Below, piece after piece: positions 63,898 through 64,000 of a stretch of DNA of 64,000 nt. This DNA is from Cydia pomonella. Taxonomy: Eukaryota; Arthropoda; Insecta; Lepidoptera; Tortricidae. Position 1 is the stretch's first letter; each line of letters starts with the position of its first letter. Below the pieces are notes generated by a model that had not been told where the DNA came from, did no database searches, and worked only from the letters and a program-made list of their open reading frames with translations. The DNA is taken from contig NC_084729.1 in NCBI RefSeq assembly GCF_033807575.1, forward strand, positions 806,001 to 870,000, written 5' to 3'. The position numbers were made by a program, and so were the translations under genes.

Positions 63898-64000
63898 GAT
63901 CAGTCTGGCCTAGTGGGTAGTGACCCTGCCCATGAAGCCGATGGTCCCGGGTTCGAATCCCTGTAAGGGCATTTATTTGTGTAATGAACACGGACTACTT
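63898..64000 (+). mobile_element. SINE 'A', cut by the window edge
   Basis: tRNA-like head GTCTGGCCTAGTGGGTAGTG, B box GGGTTCGAATCCC, start of the body. Confidence 0.88.

Noticed and set aside
1..64000. Bacterial-type operons, CRISPR arrays or endogenous viruses
   Set aside because: None seen; the only reverse transcriptases are non-LTR type, and no LTR pairs, gag or env were recognised.

Overview
The window is nuclear DNA from a moth or butterfly (Lepidoptera). Genes are split by introns with GT/AG borders. The DNA is AT-rich. Most of it is small mobile elements of kinds typical of lepidopteran genomes: tRNA-headed SINEs, short terminal-inverted-repeat (TIR) elements with TA target duplications, and 5'-truncated LINE (non-LTR) retrotransposons. 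I see no operon, CRISPR array, intact tRNA gene or virus.

Host genes, all on the minus strand. (1) 591-4120: first five coding exons of a secreted neutral lipase of the pancreatic-lipase family, running off the left edge. (2) 7918-11976: a three-exon gene for a 50-residue secreted Cys/Lys-rich peptide, with a TATA box and initiator about 32 nt apart. (3) 19948-23317: a three-exon gene for an unrecognised 633-residue secreted, very charged, probably disordered protein. (4) 49732-51343: a tentative two-exon 3' end of an unrecognised gene. (5) 54670-61875: last four coding exons of a neuronal-calcium-sensor/Kv-channel-interacting-type EF-hand protein, whose 5' part lies beyond the right edge. 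Exon phases in 1, 2, 3 and 5 join without a break, which is the main evidence for them.

Between and inside these genes: 0-5 kb lipase with LINE and SINE insertions in introns; 5-12.5 kb LINE 3' ends, foldback elements and the peptide gene; 12-19 kb LINE fragments and nested TIR elements; 19.4-24 kb the charged-protein gene; 24-30 kb repeats and unexplained DNA; 30.1-33.6 kb a young LINE with an unbroken 1134-codon frame and a perfect 12-bp target duplication; 33.6-40 kb mostly unexplained DNA with an old reverse-transcriptase relic and a promoter-like stretch; 40-49 kb nested TIR elements, SINEs and local duplications; 50-64 kb the calcium-sensor gene with its introns full of repeats, including an RTE-type LINE end followed by an R4/Dong-like LINE end inside a TAA tract.

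The host genes do not form a pathway together. The connected story is mobile-element ecology: SINEs that borrow an RTE LINE tail, a LINE and a TIR element inserted into other repeats, TIR families sharing terminal bases, and a 5S rRNA piece embedded in a repeat. All assignments come from reading the sequence; no database search was run.
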